Assembly (NCBI RefSeq): GCF_012999535.1
Contig: NZ_JABBWV010000002.1
Location: forward strand, 1 to 64,000
Length of the DNA stretch: 64,000 nucleotides
Source: Microbispora sp. H11081
GTDB lineage: Bacteria; Actinomycetota; Actinomycetes; Streptosporangiales; Streptosporangiaceae
Direction: 5' to 3'
Part shown: positions 48,716 to 58,237 of the stretch, in pieces
How the letters are laid out: the number at the start of each line of letters is the position of its first letter
Numbering within the stretch: position 1 is the first letter of the stretch
Notes under the pieces: generated by a model
The model's input: the letters and a program-made list of their open reading frames with translations, nothing else
Told to the model about the DNA's origin: nothing
Database searches by the model: none
Position numbers and translations under genes: made by a program

Positions 48716-50383
48716 TCACAGCCGCCTCCACGCGCGGCCGTCCCTGGCCAGCATCGCGTCGGCCGAGGCGGGCCCCCAGGTGCCGGACTTGTACCCTTCG
48801 GGCTTGCCCTCGGAGGCCCAGAACTCCTCGATCGGGTCGAGGATCTGCCACGACAGCTCCACCTCCCGCTGGTGCGGGAACAGCGGCGGATCCCCTATGA
48901 GCACGTCGAGCAGCAGCCGCTCGTACGCCTCGGGGGAGGACTCCATGAACGACTCGCCGTAGGCGAAGTCCATGTTGACGTCCCTGACCTCCATGGCCGT
49001 GCCCGGCACCTTGGAGCCGAAGCGCACCGTGATGCCCTCGTCCGGCTGCACGCGGACGACCAGTGCGTTGTGCCCGAGGATCTCGGTGTCGTCCTTGCTG
49101 AACGGCAGGTGCGGCGCCCGCTGGAAGACGATGGCGACCTCGGTCATCCGCCGGCTGAGCCGCTTGCCCGTCCGCAGGTAGAACGGCACCCCCGCCCACC
49201 GGCGGTTGGCGACCTCCAGCTTCACGGCGGCGTACGTCTCCGTTGCGGAGTCGGGGGAGATGCCCTGCTCCTCCAGATAGCCGACGACGGGCTCGCCGCC
49301 CTGCCAGCCCCGGACGTACTGGCCGCGGGCGGTGCCGGTGGCCAGGTCGGCGGGCAGCTTGACGGCCCGCAGCACCTTCTCCTTCTCCCGGCGAAGCGCG
49401 TCGGCGTCGAAGGAGGTGGGATCCTCCATCGCGACCAGCGCCAGCAACTGGAGCAGGTGGTTCTGGATCACGTCACGGGCCGCGCCGATGCCGTCGTAGT
49501 AGCCGGCCCGGCCGCCGATGCCGATGTCCTCGGCCATCGTGATCTGGACGTGGTCGACGTAGCCGCGGTTCCAGATCGGCTCGTAGAGGGTGTTGGCGAA
49601 GCGGAGCGCCAGGATGTTCTGGACGGTCTCCTTGCCGAGGTAGTGGTCGATCCGGAAGACCGAGCTCTCCGGGAACACCGCGCTGGTGATCTCGTTGAGC
49701 TCCCTGGCGCTCTTCAGGTCGTGCCCGAACGGCTTCTCGATGACGACCCGGCGCCAGGAGCCGTCGGGCCCCTTGGCCAGGTTCGTCCGCTTGAGCTGCT
49801 CGATCACGACGGGGAAGAACTTCGGCGGCACCGACAGGTAGAAGGCGTAGTTGCCGCCGGTGCCCCGGGTCTCGTCGATCTCCTTGAGCATCATGGCGAG
49901 CACGTCGAAGGCGCCGTCGTCGTTGAACTCGCCGGGGCAGAAGTGGATGCCCTCGCTGAGCTGCTTCCAGACCTCGTCGCGGAACGGCGTCCGCGCGTGC
50001 TCCTTGACCGCCTCGTACGTGACCTGGGCGAAGTCCTCGTGCGCCCAGTCGCGGCGGGCGAAGCCGACCAGGGAGAAGCCCGGGGGCAGCAGCCCCCGGT
50101 TCCCCAGGTCGTAGATCGCCGGCAGCAGCTTGCGCTTGGCGAGGTCGCCGGTGACGCCGAACAGCACGAGCACGCACGGCCCCGCCACGCGGGGCAGGCG
50201 CCGGTCGCGCGGGTCGCGCAGCGGGTTGGCCGCCATGACCGGCTCGGTCGTCCCGGTGAAGGCGGCCTGTGCGGCGGTCAGGATCGCACGCTCGGTGGAC
50301 GTCAGGTCGTCCCGCGGCGGCAGCTCCCCTCCCGCCTGCCCGGCGTCGTCGGCTGGGGCCTGCGGCACCTGTCGATCCGTCAT
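48716..50383 (-). CDS. zwf: Glucose-6-phosphate 1-dehydrogenase
   Basis: 555 aa. NADP-binding LVLFGVTGDLAKRKLLPAIY, active-site RIDHYLGKETVQN and VIEKPFGHDL are intact. It is about 45 residues longer than usual because of a polar N-terminal extension. ATG 50383 has GGAGG five bases upstream, supporting the long form, though an internal ATG before AANPLRDPRD would give the common length. It feeds NADPH supply and the pentose phosphate pathway. Confidence 0.97.
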   Translation of the reverse strand: MTDRQVPQAPADDAGQAGGELPPRDDLTSTERAILTAAQAAFTGTTEPVMAANPLRDPRDRRLPRVAGPCVLVLFGVTGDLAKRKLLPAIYDLGNRGLLPPGFSLVGFARRDWAHEDFAQVTYEAVKEHARTPFRDEVWKQLSEGIHFCPGEFNDDGAFDVLAMMLKEIDETRGTGGNYAFYLSVPPKFFPVVIEQLKRTNLAKGPDGSWRRVVIEKPFGHDLKSARELNEITSAVFPESSVFRIDHYLGKETVQNILALRFANTLYEPIWNRGYVDHVQITMAEDIGIGGRAGYYDGIGAARDVIQNHLLQLLALVAMEDPTSFDADALRREKEKVLRAVKLPADLATGTARGQYVRGWQGGEPVVGYLEEQGISPDSATETYAAVKLEVANRRWAGVPFYLRTGKRLSRRMTEVAIVFQRAPHLPFSKDDTEILGHNALVVRVQPDEGITVRFGSKVPGTAMEVRDVNMDFAYGESFMESSPEAYERLLLDVLIGDPPLFPHQREVELSWQILDPIEEFWASEGKPEGYKSGTWGPASADAMLARDGRAWRRL

Positions 50384-50429
50384 GTGTCCTCCCCGCCGGC
50401 GGGCCCTTCGCCTGTAACGCATCGCATCG

Positions 50430-52055
50430 TCAGAGCTCCTCCGCCACGGAGAGGAGGTGCCTGACGCCGGCGACGCGGTCGGTGAGGTGCAGGCGGACCG
50501 CCGGACGGCCGCGGGAGGTCAGGGCGCCCAGGTCGCCCAGAGCCTGCGCGAGCTGCAGCCTGCCCAGCGTGTAGGGCTTGCCAGGAACCTCGACGTCGTC
50601 GGTCACGGCCCCGGTGACCTGCAGGAACACGCCGGCCTCCGGCCCGCCCTTGTGATACTGGCCGGTGGAGTGCAGGAAACGCGGCCCCCAGCCGAACGTG
50701 ACCGCGTGGTCGGTGCGGTAGTCGAGCAGCGCCCGCAGGGTGGCGACGTCGGCGCTCGCCCAGGTCTCGGTCATCTCCTCGAAGGACGCGTCGCCGACGA
50801 CGGCCGCGTCGAACGCGGCCTCGCGGTCGAGGTACGCCATGATCGCCAGGTAGCCGCGCTCGGGGATCGCGCGCAGCAGCCAGGTGAGGACGTCGGCCAG
50901 GTTCTTCAGGTCGCCGGGCACGTCGCCGTACACCTCGACAGGGCCGTCGGTGAGCATCGGCGTGCCGGTCGGCAGCGGGCCGTCGCCGGCGTCCGTCAGG
51001 ATCCTGGTCGTGTTCTCCTTCGACTCGGCGACGTTCGGCTGGTCGAACGGGTTGATCCCGAGCACCCGGCCGGCGATCGCCGTGGCGTACTCCCAGACGA
51101 GGAACTGCGCGCCGAGCGGGCCGTCGACGGTCGCGCCGCTGTCGGGGCCGATGGTGACGAGGAACTGGTCGCCCGCCTCGGCCGCCTCGGCGCCGACGAC
51201 GGGCAGGATGCCCTTGCCCTCCTTGCCGGTCGACTCGGCGACGAGCTGCTCGATCCAGTCGGGCAGGCCGGTGATGTCGGAGGGCCCGTCGCGCAGGATG
51301 AGCTTGTCGCGCCCCTGCAGCGCCCGCGCGCCGAGCAGCGCGCCGAGCTCCAGGCCGGGGTTGCCCTCGTCCTGCGCGAGCAGCGGCGCCACCGCGGCGG
51401 CGTCGTCGAGCAGCTTGGCCACGTCGGCGCCCGCCAGGGCGCTCGGCACCAGGCCGAACGCGGTGAGCGCGCTGTATCGGCCGCCCACGTTCGGGTCGGC
51501 GAGCACGACCTGGTATCCGGCCTCGATGGCCGTCCGCTCCAGCGGCGAGCCGGGGTCGGTGACGACCACGATGCGCTCGGCCGGGTCGATGCCGGCGTCC
51601 CTGAACGCCTGCTCGTAGACGCGCCGGTGGCTGTCGGTCTCGATCGTGCCGCCGCTCTTGCTCGCCACCACGACGATCGTGCGGTCGAGCCGGTCGGCGA
51701 GCGCGCGGCGCACCTGGTGCGGGTCGGTGGTGTCGAGGACGGTCAGCGGAACGTCCTCGGTGGCGCAGATCACCTCAGGAGCGAGGGAGGAGCCGCCCAT
51801 GCCGGCGAGCACCACGTGGTCCAGGCCCGCGGCGCGGGCCCGCTCCACCAGCGTGGCGATCTCCGGCAGCAGCTCCCGGCTGGAGCGGTGCAGGCCCAGC
51901 CAGCCCAGCCGGATCGCGGCCTCGGACTGCGCCTGCGGGCCCCACACCGTGGAGTCGCCCGCGGCGAGGGCCGCGGGCACCCCCTCGGCCACGAGCTTGT
52001 CCTTGACCGCTTTGACGGCGTCGGCGTCGTCGCCGAGGGTCACCTCGATTGTCAT
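50430..52055 (-). CDS. pgi: Glucose-6-phosphate isomerase
   Basis: 541 aa. Sugar isomerase (SIS) motifs VLAGMGGSSLAPEV and VVASKSGGTIETDS mark it, and the C-terminal half carries HSTGQYHKGGPE. This is the actinobacterial operon-type Pgi rather than the E. coli-type sequence. It links glycolysis to the surrounding pentose phosphate genes. ATG 52055 follows AGG at some distance; it starts eight bases after tal, so reinitiation is likely. Confidence 0.95.
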   Translation of the reverse strand: MTIEVTLGDDADAVKAVKDKLVAEGVPAALAAGDSTVWGPQAQSEAAIRLGWLGLHRSSRELLPEIATLVERARAAGLDHVVLAGMGGSSLAPEVICATEDVPLTVLDTTDPHQVRRALADRLDRTIVVVASKSGGTIETDSHRRVYEQAFRDAGIDPAERIVVVTDPGSPLERTAIEAGYQVVLADPNVGGRYSALTAFGLVPSALAGADVAKLLDDAAAVAPLLAQDEGNPGLELGALLGARALQGRDKLILRDGPSDITGLPDWIEQLVAESTGKEGKGILPVVGAEAAEAGDQFLVTIGPDSGATVDGPLGAQFLVWEYATAIAGRVLGINPFDQPNVAESKENTTRILTDAGDGPLPTGTPMLTDGPVEVYGDVPGDLKNLADVLTWLLRAIPERGYLAIMAYLDREAAFDAAVVGDASFEEMTETWASADVATLRALLDYRTDHAVTFGWGPRFLHSTGQYHKGGPEAGVFLQVTGAVTDDVEVPGKPYTLGRLQLAQALGDLGALTSRGRPAVRLHLTDRVAGVRHLLSVAEEL

Positions 52056-52062
52056 CTGTAGC

Positions 52063-53166
52063 TCAGGCCTTCCGCAGCTCGCCGTCGACGGTCTCGAGAA
52101 GCTCGTTCCAGGACGCCTCGAACTTCTCGACGCCCTCCTCCTCCAGCGCGCGGACGACGTCGTCGTAGTCGATGCCGACCTGCTTGAGCGAGGCCATGAC
52201 GTCCCACGCCTGCTGGTAGAACGGGCGGATGGTGTCGCCCGAGATCCGGCCGTGGTCGGCCGACGCGTCCAGCGTCTTCTCCGGCATGGTGTTGACGACC
52301 CCCGCGGTGACCAGCTGCTCGACGTACAGCGTGTCGGGGTAGTCGGGGCTCTTCACGCCGGTGGAGGCCCACAGCGGGCGCTGCGGGTGCGCGCCCGCCG
52401 CGCGCAGCGTCTGCCAGCGCGGCGAGTTCATGACCTCCTCGTACGCGGCGTACGCGAGGCGGGCGTTGGCCACGGCGGCCCTGCCCTTCAGCTCGGTGGC
52501 CTCCGGCGTGCCGATCTTGTCGAGCCGCTTGTCGATCTCGGTGTCGACGCGGCTGACGAAGAACGACGCGACCGACTCGATCGTGGCCAGGTTGAGGCCG
52601 TTGGCCTTGGCCTTCTCCAGCCCGCTCAGCCAGGCGTCCATCACCTGGCGGTACCGCTCAAGCGAGAAGATCAGCGTGACGTTGACGCTGATGCCCTCGG
52701 CGATGGCCTGGGTGATCGCCGGCAGGCCCTCGACGGTCGCCGGGATCTTGATGTGCACGTTGGGCCGGTCGACCAGCCACCACAGCGCGCGGGCCTCGGC
52801 GATCGTCGCCTCGGTCCTGCGGGCCAGGCGCGGGTCCACCTCGATCGACACCCGTCCGTCGACGCCGCGGGTGGCGTCGAAGACCGGCCGCAGCACGTCC
52901 GCGGCCCAGCGGATGTCGAACGTGGTGATCGCCCGTACGGCCTCCTCGACCGTCACCCCGCGGGTGGCGAGGTCGTGCAACTGGGCGTCGTACGCGTCGC
53001 CCTTGCTGAGCGCGGAGGCGAAGATCGTGGGGTTGGAGGTGACCCCGGTCACGTTCTTGTCGCGGATCAGGGCGGCGAGGTTGCCGGAGCGCAGCCGCTC
53101 CCGGCTGATGTCGTCGAGCCAGATGGAGACTCCGGCCTCGGACAGCCGCTTCAGGTTCTCATTCAT
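52063..53166 (-). CDS. tal: Transaldolase
   Basis: 367 aa. Schiff-base Lys lies in [11 protein letters not shown], with [27 protein letters not shown] and [13 protein letters not shown] as family motifs. It exchanges a dihydroxyacetone unit between sedoheptulose-7-phosphate and glyceraldehyde-3-phosphate. ATG 53166 is 11 bases after the tkt stop, with GAGGGACGAAGG upstream. Confidence 0.97.
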   Translation of the reverse strand: MNENLKRLSEAGVSIWLDDISRERLRSGNLAALIRDKNVTGVTSNPTIFASALSKGDAYDAQLHDLATRGVTVEEAVRAITTFDIRWAADVLRPVFDATRGVDGRVSIEVDPRLARRTEATIAEARALWWLVDRPNVHIKIPATVEGLPAITQAIAEGISVNVTLIFSLERYRQVMDAWLSGLEKAKANGLNLATIESVASFFVSRVDTEIDKRLDKIGTPEATELKGRAAVANARLAYAAYEEVMNSPRWQTLRAAGAHPQRPLWASTGVKSPDYPDTLYVEQLVTAGVVNTMPEKTLDASADHGRISGDTIRPFYQQAWDVMASLKQVGIDYDDVVRALEEEGVEKFEASWNELLETVDGELRKA

Positions 53167-53176
53167 CCTTCGTCCC

Positions 53177-55279
53177 TCAGTTTCCGGTCGTCTCGCCCTT
53201 GTCGGCGCCCGTCTTGGCCAGGCTGGCCTTGGCGGCCGCGACGACACGGTCGGCGGTGAGGCCGAACTGCTCGTAGATCGTCTTGTACGGCGCGGACGCG
53301 CCGAAGTGATCGAGACCGAGGACCTCGCCCGCATCTCCCACGAACTCTCGCCAGCCCAGCGGGATTCCCGCCTCGACCGCGACCCGGGCCTTGACGGCGG
53401 GAGGCAGCACGGTCTGCTTGTAGGCGGCGTCCTGCGCCTGGAACCACTCCACACACGGCATCGAGACGACGCGGGTGGGGATGCCCTGCGACTCCAGGAT
53501 CGCGCGGGCCTCGACGGCGAGCTGGACCTCGCTGCCGGTGCCGATGATCACGACCTGGGGCTGGCCGTCGGACGCGTCCTGCAGGACGTAGCCGCCCCTG
53601 GCGACGGCGTCGGCGTCGCCGGTGCCCTCCAGGGTCGGGACGTTCTGCCGGGTCAGCGCGAGGCCCGCCGGGCGGTCGTCGTGCTCAAGGACGGCCTTCC
53701 ACGCGGCCGCCGTCTCGTTGGCGTCGGCCGGGCGGACGACGTCCAGGCCGGGGATCGCGCGCAGCGCCCACAGGTGCTCGACCGGCTGGTGGGTCGGGCC
53801 GTCCTCGCCGAGGCCGATCGAGTCGTGCGTCCAGACGTAGGTCACCGGCAGCTTCATCAGCGCGGCGAGCCGCACGGACGGCCGCATGTAGTCGCTGAAC
53901 ACCAGGAACGTGCCGCCGTAAGGACGGGTGCCGTTGTGCAGCGCGATGCCGTTGAGGATCGCGCCCATGCCGTGCTCCCGGATGCCGAAGTGCAGCGTCC
54001 TGCCGTACTTGCCGCCGGGGAACTCCTTGGTCTGGTACTCGTCGGGGATGAAGGACGGCTCGCCCTTCATCGTGGTGTTGTTGGACTCCGCCAGGTCGGC
54101 CGAGCCGCCCCACAGCTCGGGCAGCACCGGCGCGAGCGCGCTCAGCACCTCGCCGGACGCCTTGCGGGTGGCAACCTGCGAGCCGATCTCGAACGACGGC
54201 AGCGCCTTGTCCCAGCCCTCCGGCAGCCTGCGCGCGGAGATCCGGTCGAACAGCTCCGCGCGCTCGGGGTTGGCCTCGCGCCAGCCCTGGTAGTCCTTGT
54301 CCCACTCGGCGCGCAGGGCGCGGCCGCGCGCGACCACCTCGCGGGCGTGGCCGAGCACCTCGGCCGGGACGTCGAAGTTCTTGCCGGGGTCCATGCCGAG
54401 GACGCTCTTGGTCGCGGCGACCTCGTCGGCGCCCAGGGCCGAGCCGTGGATCTTGCCGGTGTTCTGCTTGTTCGGCGCGGGCCAGCCGATGATCGTGCGG
54501 AGCTTGATGAACGTCGGCCGTTCGGTCTCCGCGCGGGCCGCCTCCATCGCGTCGTACAGCGCCTGGACGTCCTCGACGTACTCGCCCGTGGCGGTCCAGT
54601 CGACCTCGAGGACCTGCCAGCCGTACGCCTCGTAGCGCTTGCTGATGTCCTCCGACAGGGCGATCTGGGTGTCGTCCTCGATGGAGATGTTGTTGGAGTC
54701 GAAGACCACGGCCAGGTTGCCGAGCTTCTGGTGGCCGGCGAGGGCGCTGACCTCGTGGCTGATGCCCTCCTCGATGTCACCCTCGGAGGCGAAGCACCAG
54801 ATCATGTGGTCGAACGGCGAGGCGCCCTGAGCGGCGTCCGGGTCGAACAGGCCGCGCTCGCGGCGGGCCGCCATGGCCATGCCGACCGCGTTGCCGATGC
54901 CCTGGCCGAGCGGGCCGGTCGTGGTCTCGACCCCGGCCGTGTGGCCGTACTCGGGGTGGCCCGGGGTGAGGCTGCCCCACTGCCGGAGCGCCTTGAGGTC
55001 GTCGAGGGTCAGGCCGTAGCCGGACAGGTAGAGCTGAATGTAGAGCGTCAGGCTCGAATGCCCACAGGAAAGGACGAACCTGTCTCGTCCCGCCCACTTG
55101 GGATCCGAGGGGTCGTGGCGGAGGACCTTCTGGAAAAGAAGGTAGGCGGCGGGGGCGAGACTCATCGCGGTGCCGGGGTGACCCGACCCCGCCTTCTCCA
55201 CCGCGTCCATCGCCAGGGCCCGTACGACGTCGACCGCCTTCCGGTCGAGGTCACTCCACTCAAGGCTTGCGCTGCTCAA
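53177..55279 (-). CDS. tkt: Transketolase
   Basis: 700 aa, full length. Thiamin diphosphate enzyme with [20 protein letters not shown], the TPP motif in [19 protein letters not shown] to [27 protein letters not shown] and LTRQNVP. First gene of the tkt-tal-pgi-zwf-opcA-pgl operon. TTG 55279 is chosen: AGAGGGG lies nine bases upstream and it gives the standard [17 protein letters not shown] opening. The longer frame from 55330 reads through the leader. Confidence 0.97.
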   Translation of the reverse strand: MSSASLEWSDLDRKAVDVVRALAMDAVEKAGSGHPGTAMSLAPAAYLLFQKVLRHDPSDPKWAGRDRFVLSCGHSSLTLYIQLYLSGYGLTLDDLKALRQWGSLTPGHPEYGHTAGVETTTGPLGQGIGNAVGMAMAARRERGLFDPDAAQGASPFDHMIWCFASEGDIEEGISHEVSALAGHQKLGNLAVVFDSNNISIEDDTQIALSEDISKRYEAYGWQVLEVDWTATGEYVEDVQALYDAMEAARAETERPTFIKLRTIIGWPAPNKQNTGKIHGSALGADEVAATKSVLGMDPGKNFDVPAEVLGHAREVVARGRALRAEWDKDYQGWREANPERAELFDRISARRLPEGWDKALPSFEIGSQVATRKASGEVLSALAPVLPELWGGSADLAESNNTTMKGEPSFIPDEYQTKEFPGGKYGRTLHFGIREHGMGAILNGIALHNGTRPYGGTFLVFSDYMRPSVRLAALMKLPVTYVWTHDSIGLGEDGPTHQPVEHLWALRAIPGLDVVRPADANETAAAWKAVLEHDDRPAGLALTRQNVPTLEGTGDADAVARGGYVLQDASDGQPQVVIIGTGSEVQLAVEARAILESQGIPTRVVSMPCVEWFQAQDAAYKQTVLPPAVKARVAVEAGIPLGWREFVGDAGEVLGLDHFGASAPYKTIYEQFGLTADRVVAAAKASLAKTGADKGETTGN

Positions 55280-55330
55280 CTGCTCGATCCCCTCTAGTTG
55301 TCGCGCCGTTCTGGCATTTCCCGCCCACAC

Positions 55331-55350
55331 GGGACCCTAACGGGTCCCGC
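55331..55350. promoter_or_regulatory. Perfect inverted repeat upstream of tkt
   Basis: CGGGACCC-TAAC-GGGTCCCG, 8-bp arms. On the tkt strand it lies 52-71 bases before the start codon and contains TAGGGT, a possible -10 of the TANNNT type. It could be an operator or a leader hairpin for the pentose phosphate operon. Confidence 0.45.
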
Positions 55351-55532
55351 GTAATACCGTTTGGTAGCCACCTCGGTTACGGGTGCCCGGCGGCTTCGGC
55401 CCCGATTGGGGGACCACCTGCGATGGCGACTACAGTGATTGACCAAGTGCCGGCCGCTGCCCGGAGACAGGCTGCCCGGAGATCCGCCCTAATCAGAGGT
55501 TACGCGTTGACCCCGCACGTGTTGGAAGCACC

Positions 55533-56486
55533 TTGACGGTCTTGACGAACAAGCAGACGGTGGCCCCGCTCGGGTCCGCCGCGACGGCCACGGCTCCCCG
55601 CTCCGTCGGGGCGCTCGTGAAGGCCTATGTGGCGCTCACCAAGCCCCGGATCATCGAGCTGCTGCTGATCACGACCCTGCCGGTCATGTTCCTCGCGGCG
55701 CATGGCCTGCCCGACCCGTGGACCGCGACCGCGACCATGGTGTTCGGCACCCTGTCGGCGGGCAGCGCGAACGTCCTGAACTGCTACATCGACCGGGACA
55801 TCGACCGGACGATGCGGCGCACCCGCAGACGTCCGCTCGCCAAGCACGACGTGTCGCCGGCGGGCGCGCTGATCTTCGGTGTGATCCTCGGCACTCTTTC
55901 CACCCTCGGGCTCGCCCTCACGGTCAACGGCCTGGCCGCGGCGCTCTCGCTGGGCGCGATCCTCTTCTACGTCTTCGTGTACTCGCTGGTGCTGAAGCGG
56001 CGTACCCCGCAGAACATCGTGTGGGGCGGCATCGCCGGCTGCATGCCGGTGCTGATCGGCTGGGCCGGCATCACCGGCGGGCTCTCGTGGGCCCCTGTCG
56101 TGCTCTTCGGCGTGGTGTTCTTCTGGACGCCGCCGCACACCTGGACGCTCGCCATGCGCTACCGGGAGGACTACGCCGCGGCCGACGTGCCGATGCTGCC
56201 CGTGGTCACCACCGAGCGCCGGGTCGTCCAGCAGGTCGTCGTCTACACCTGGGCCACGGTGCTGTGCTCGCTGCTGCTGTGGCCGGTCGCCGGCACCTCC
56301 CTGCTCTACCCGGCCGCCGCGCTCGTGCTCGGCGCGGTCTGCCTCGTGGAGGTCTACCGCCTGCTCGGCCGGGTCAAGGCCGGCAAGACCGGCGTCGACC
56401 TGCGCCCGATGCGGTTCTTCCACTGGTCGAACGTCTACCTGGCGCTGCTGTTCCTCGCCGTCGCGGTCGACTCCCTGCTCGTCTGA
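55533..56486 (+). CDS. ctaB: Protoheme IX farnesyltransferase
   Basis: 317 aa with about nine transmembrane helices, UbiA superfamily. Prenyl diphosphate-binding [20 protein letters not shown] carries the NxxxDxxxD motif, and a second acidic motif is in [18 protein letters not shown]. It converts heme B to heme O for cytochrome oxidase. TTG 55533 has GGAAG upstream; TTG 55542 is possible. TACAGT at 55431-55436 may be its -10. Divergent from tkt, an order shared with Streptomyces. Confidence 0.95.
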   Translation: MTVLTNKQTVAPLGSAATATAPRSVGALVKAYVALTKPRIIELLLITTLPVMFLAAHGLPDPWTATATMVFGTLSAGSANVLNCYIDRDIDRTMRRTRRRPLAKHDVSPAGALIFGVILGTLSTLGLALTVNGLAAALSLGAILFYVFVYSLVLKRRTPQNIVWGGIAGCMPVLIGWAGITGGLSWAPVVLFGVVFFWTPPHTWTLAMRYREDYAAADVPMLPVVTTERRVVQQVVVYTWATVLCSLLLWPVAGTSLLYPAAALVLGAVCLVEVYRLLGRVKAGKTGVDLRPMRFFHWSNVYLALLFLAVAVDSLLV

Positions 56487-56535
56487 CCCGGGCCCGTCGC
56501 CGGTGCGTCCCGCGTCCGGGCCGGGTGCCCGGCGG

Positions 56536-58104
56536 TCAGCGGCGGTAGGTCCTCCGTACGTTGTCGTCGGGGGCGGGCAGGCGCTCGGCCGCCGGCCCCT
56601 CCGCGAAGCCCTTCAGCAGGTTGGTCGTCGCGGTGGTGACGAAGGCCCGCGTACGCGCGCCGATCCCGTGCGCCCGAGGCAGGTCCCGGGTGCCAGCCAT
56701 GAGCGTCTCCGCCCACCGCATGGTGCCCGCGGCGAACACGCCGGCCCCGCTGTCCGCCGTGTAGTAGGCGGCGTCGGCGAAGCTGGGCCGGCCCACGCAG
56801 GTCACCGGCGAGTGGGCGAGGATCTGCAGCGGCCTGGGCGTCGGCACGTCGGTGTTCACCCGGTCGTACTCCACCCCGACCAGGTGCGGGAACGCGTCGC
56901 CCCGGCGCACGCCGGTGCCCGCGAAGATCCAGTGACGGGGCTCGTGCACCACGAAGGGCGCGTCCACCGGATAGCCGTCGTAGTACACGCCGATCAGCGA
57001 CGACTCGGGGTCGGCCTTCGGGGCCGCCCTGAAGTCGGTCGTCGCCAGCGAAGGACGCCTGCGCACCAGCGGGTCGCGGTCCACCGCGGTCTTGTAGCAG
57101 ACCACCAGCCTGCCGTCCTCCTCCAGCCTGACCCGGCGATAGCAGGTGTTGGCGCCGAGGAAGGCCAGGTTGGCGCCCGCGTCGCGGGCCTCGGTCACGG
57201 TGCGGCGCGCCCCCGGCGTCCAGTACTCGTCGTGCCCGAGGAAGATCACCGCCGACGCGCCGGTGAGCACGTCGTCGCCGGCCTCCAGGTCGCCGCCCGT
57301 CGTGTACGCCAGGGGAAGGCCGAGCCGCTCCGCCAGCGCCACCACGGGACGCTCGTGGACGAGGAACTTCTCCATCCCGGTGCGGTCGTAGGGGCGGTCG
57401 AAGCTGACCGCGAGCGAGCGGCTCTCGTAGCGCCCGTCCTCGCCGTAGTAGAGGCTGTAGCCGCCCCAGCGGTTGTACGCCTGCCACGTGGGGGTGGCGT
57501 GGACCAGCACCGTGCGCCCCGCCCCCGAGGCCGAGCGCACGACCAGCGGCACGTACCTCTGGTGGCCGCGCTCGGTGTCGAGACGCAGCAGGTAGATCCC
57601 TTCCGGCCAGCCCTCCGTCGGCACGGTGAGGGACCGCCGCCACCCGGCCCGTACGGTGCGGGTGTCCCCGGTGAGCCGTCCGCGGCCCTGGTCGCGCCCC
57701 CTCATCCACCCGGAACGCCACACCCGGCGGGCGAGCGTGCCGCCGTACCAGCCCATCCGGTACGCCGTGACCCGGTAGCGGCCCTCGGTGGTGGAGACGT
57801 GGAGCCCGAACGACTCGCCGGGCAGCACGCTCGCGCGGTCGCCGTACCCCTCGATCGCCTCGTCGGGGCCGCGCCCGCGGATCCGCCAGTCCGGGTCGCC
57901 GGGCAGCAGCCGTTCCGCCGCCGGCCCTCTGGGGCTGGGCGTGGGTGTGGATGTGGGCGTGGGCGGCGCGGAGGTGGGAGCGGCGGCGTTCCGCGACGAG
58001 GGCACGCATGCGGCGACCGAGCCCGCCACCGAGCCGACGGCCGCGGCGCACGCGACGCGGAGGAACCCGCGTCGTCCGAACCCGTCACGTGGTGCGACAT
58101 CCAT
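56536..58104 (-). CDS. Tat-exported lipoprotein with N,N-dimethylformamidase beta-like domain
   Basis: 522 aa. The signal has a twin Arg (GFGRRGFLRVACAAAV) and a lipobox-like VAAC, followed by a Pro/Ser/Thr linker. The rest resembles the large-subunit-like domain of dimethylformamidase: YRMGWYGGTLAR, TPTWQAYNRWGGYSLYYG and VIFLGHDEYWTPGAR. The last has His, Asp, Glu and Tyr that could form a hydrolase site. Presumed extracellular, substrate unknown; the small alpha subunit is not nearby. ATG 58104 is used. Confidence 0.78.
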   Translation of the reverse strand: MDVAPRDGFGRRGFLRVACAAAVGSVAGSVAACVPSSRNAAAPTSAPPTPTSTPTPSPRGPAAERLLPGDPDWRIRGRGPDEAIEGYGDRASVLPGESFGLHVSTTEGRYRVTAYRMGWYGGTLARRVWRSGWMRGRDQGRGRLTGDTRTVRAGWRRSLTVPTEGWPEGIYLLRLDTERGHQRYVPLVVRSASGAGRTVLVHATPTWQAYNRWGGYSLYYGEDGRYESRSLAVSFDRPYDRTGMEKFLVHERPVVALAERLGLPLAYTTGGDLEAGDDVLTGASAVIFLGHDEYWTPGARRTVTEARDAGANLAFLGANTCYRRVRLEEDGRLVVCYKTAVDRDPLVRRRPSLATTDFRAAPKADPESSLIGVYYDGYPVDAPFVVHEPRHWIFAGTGVRRGDAFPHLVGVEYDRVNTDVPTPRPLQILAHSPVTCVGRPSFADAAYYTADSGAGVFAAGTMRWAETLMAGTRDLPRAHGIGARTRAFVTTATTNLLKGFAEGPAAERLPAPDDNVRRTYRR

Positions 58105-58225
58105 GATCGCCCATTGTGCCGGTAGCGGGACGTGCTCCGGACGACCGGCGCGGCGCGGACGATCGGGAGACGTGATCCATGGGATCTTTTGGGGACGCGG
58201 GAGGACCGGGACGGGCATGGTCGGT

Positions 58226-58231
58226 TACAGT
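58226..58231 (+). promoter_or_regulatory. -10 element predicting leaderless prsW
   Basis: TACAGT ends exactly seven bases before GTG 58238, so transcription could start on the start codon. No clear -35 and no Shine-Dalgarno before this GTG are seen. Confidence 0.4.
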
Positions 58232-58237
58232 CGCACA

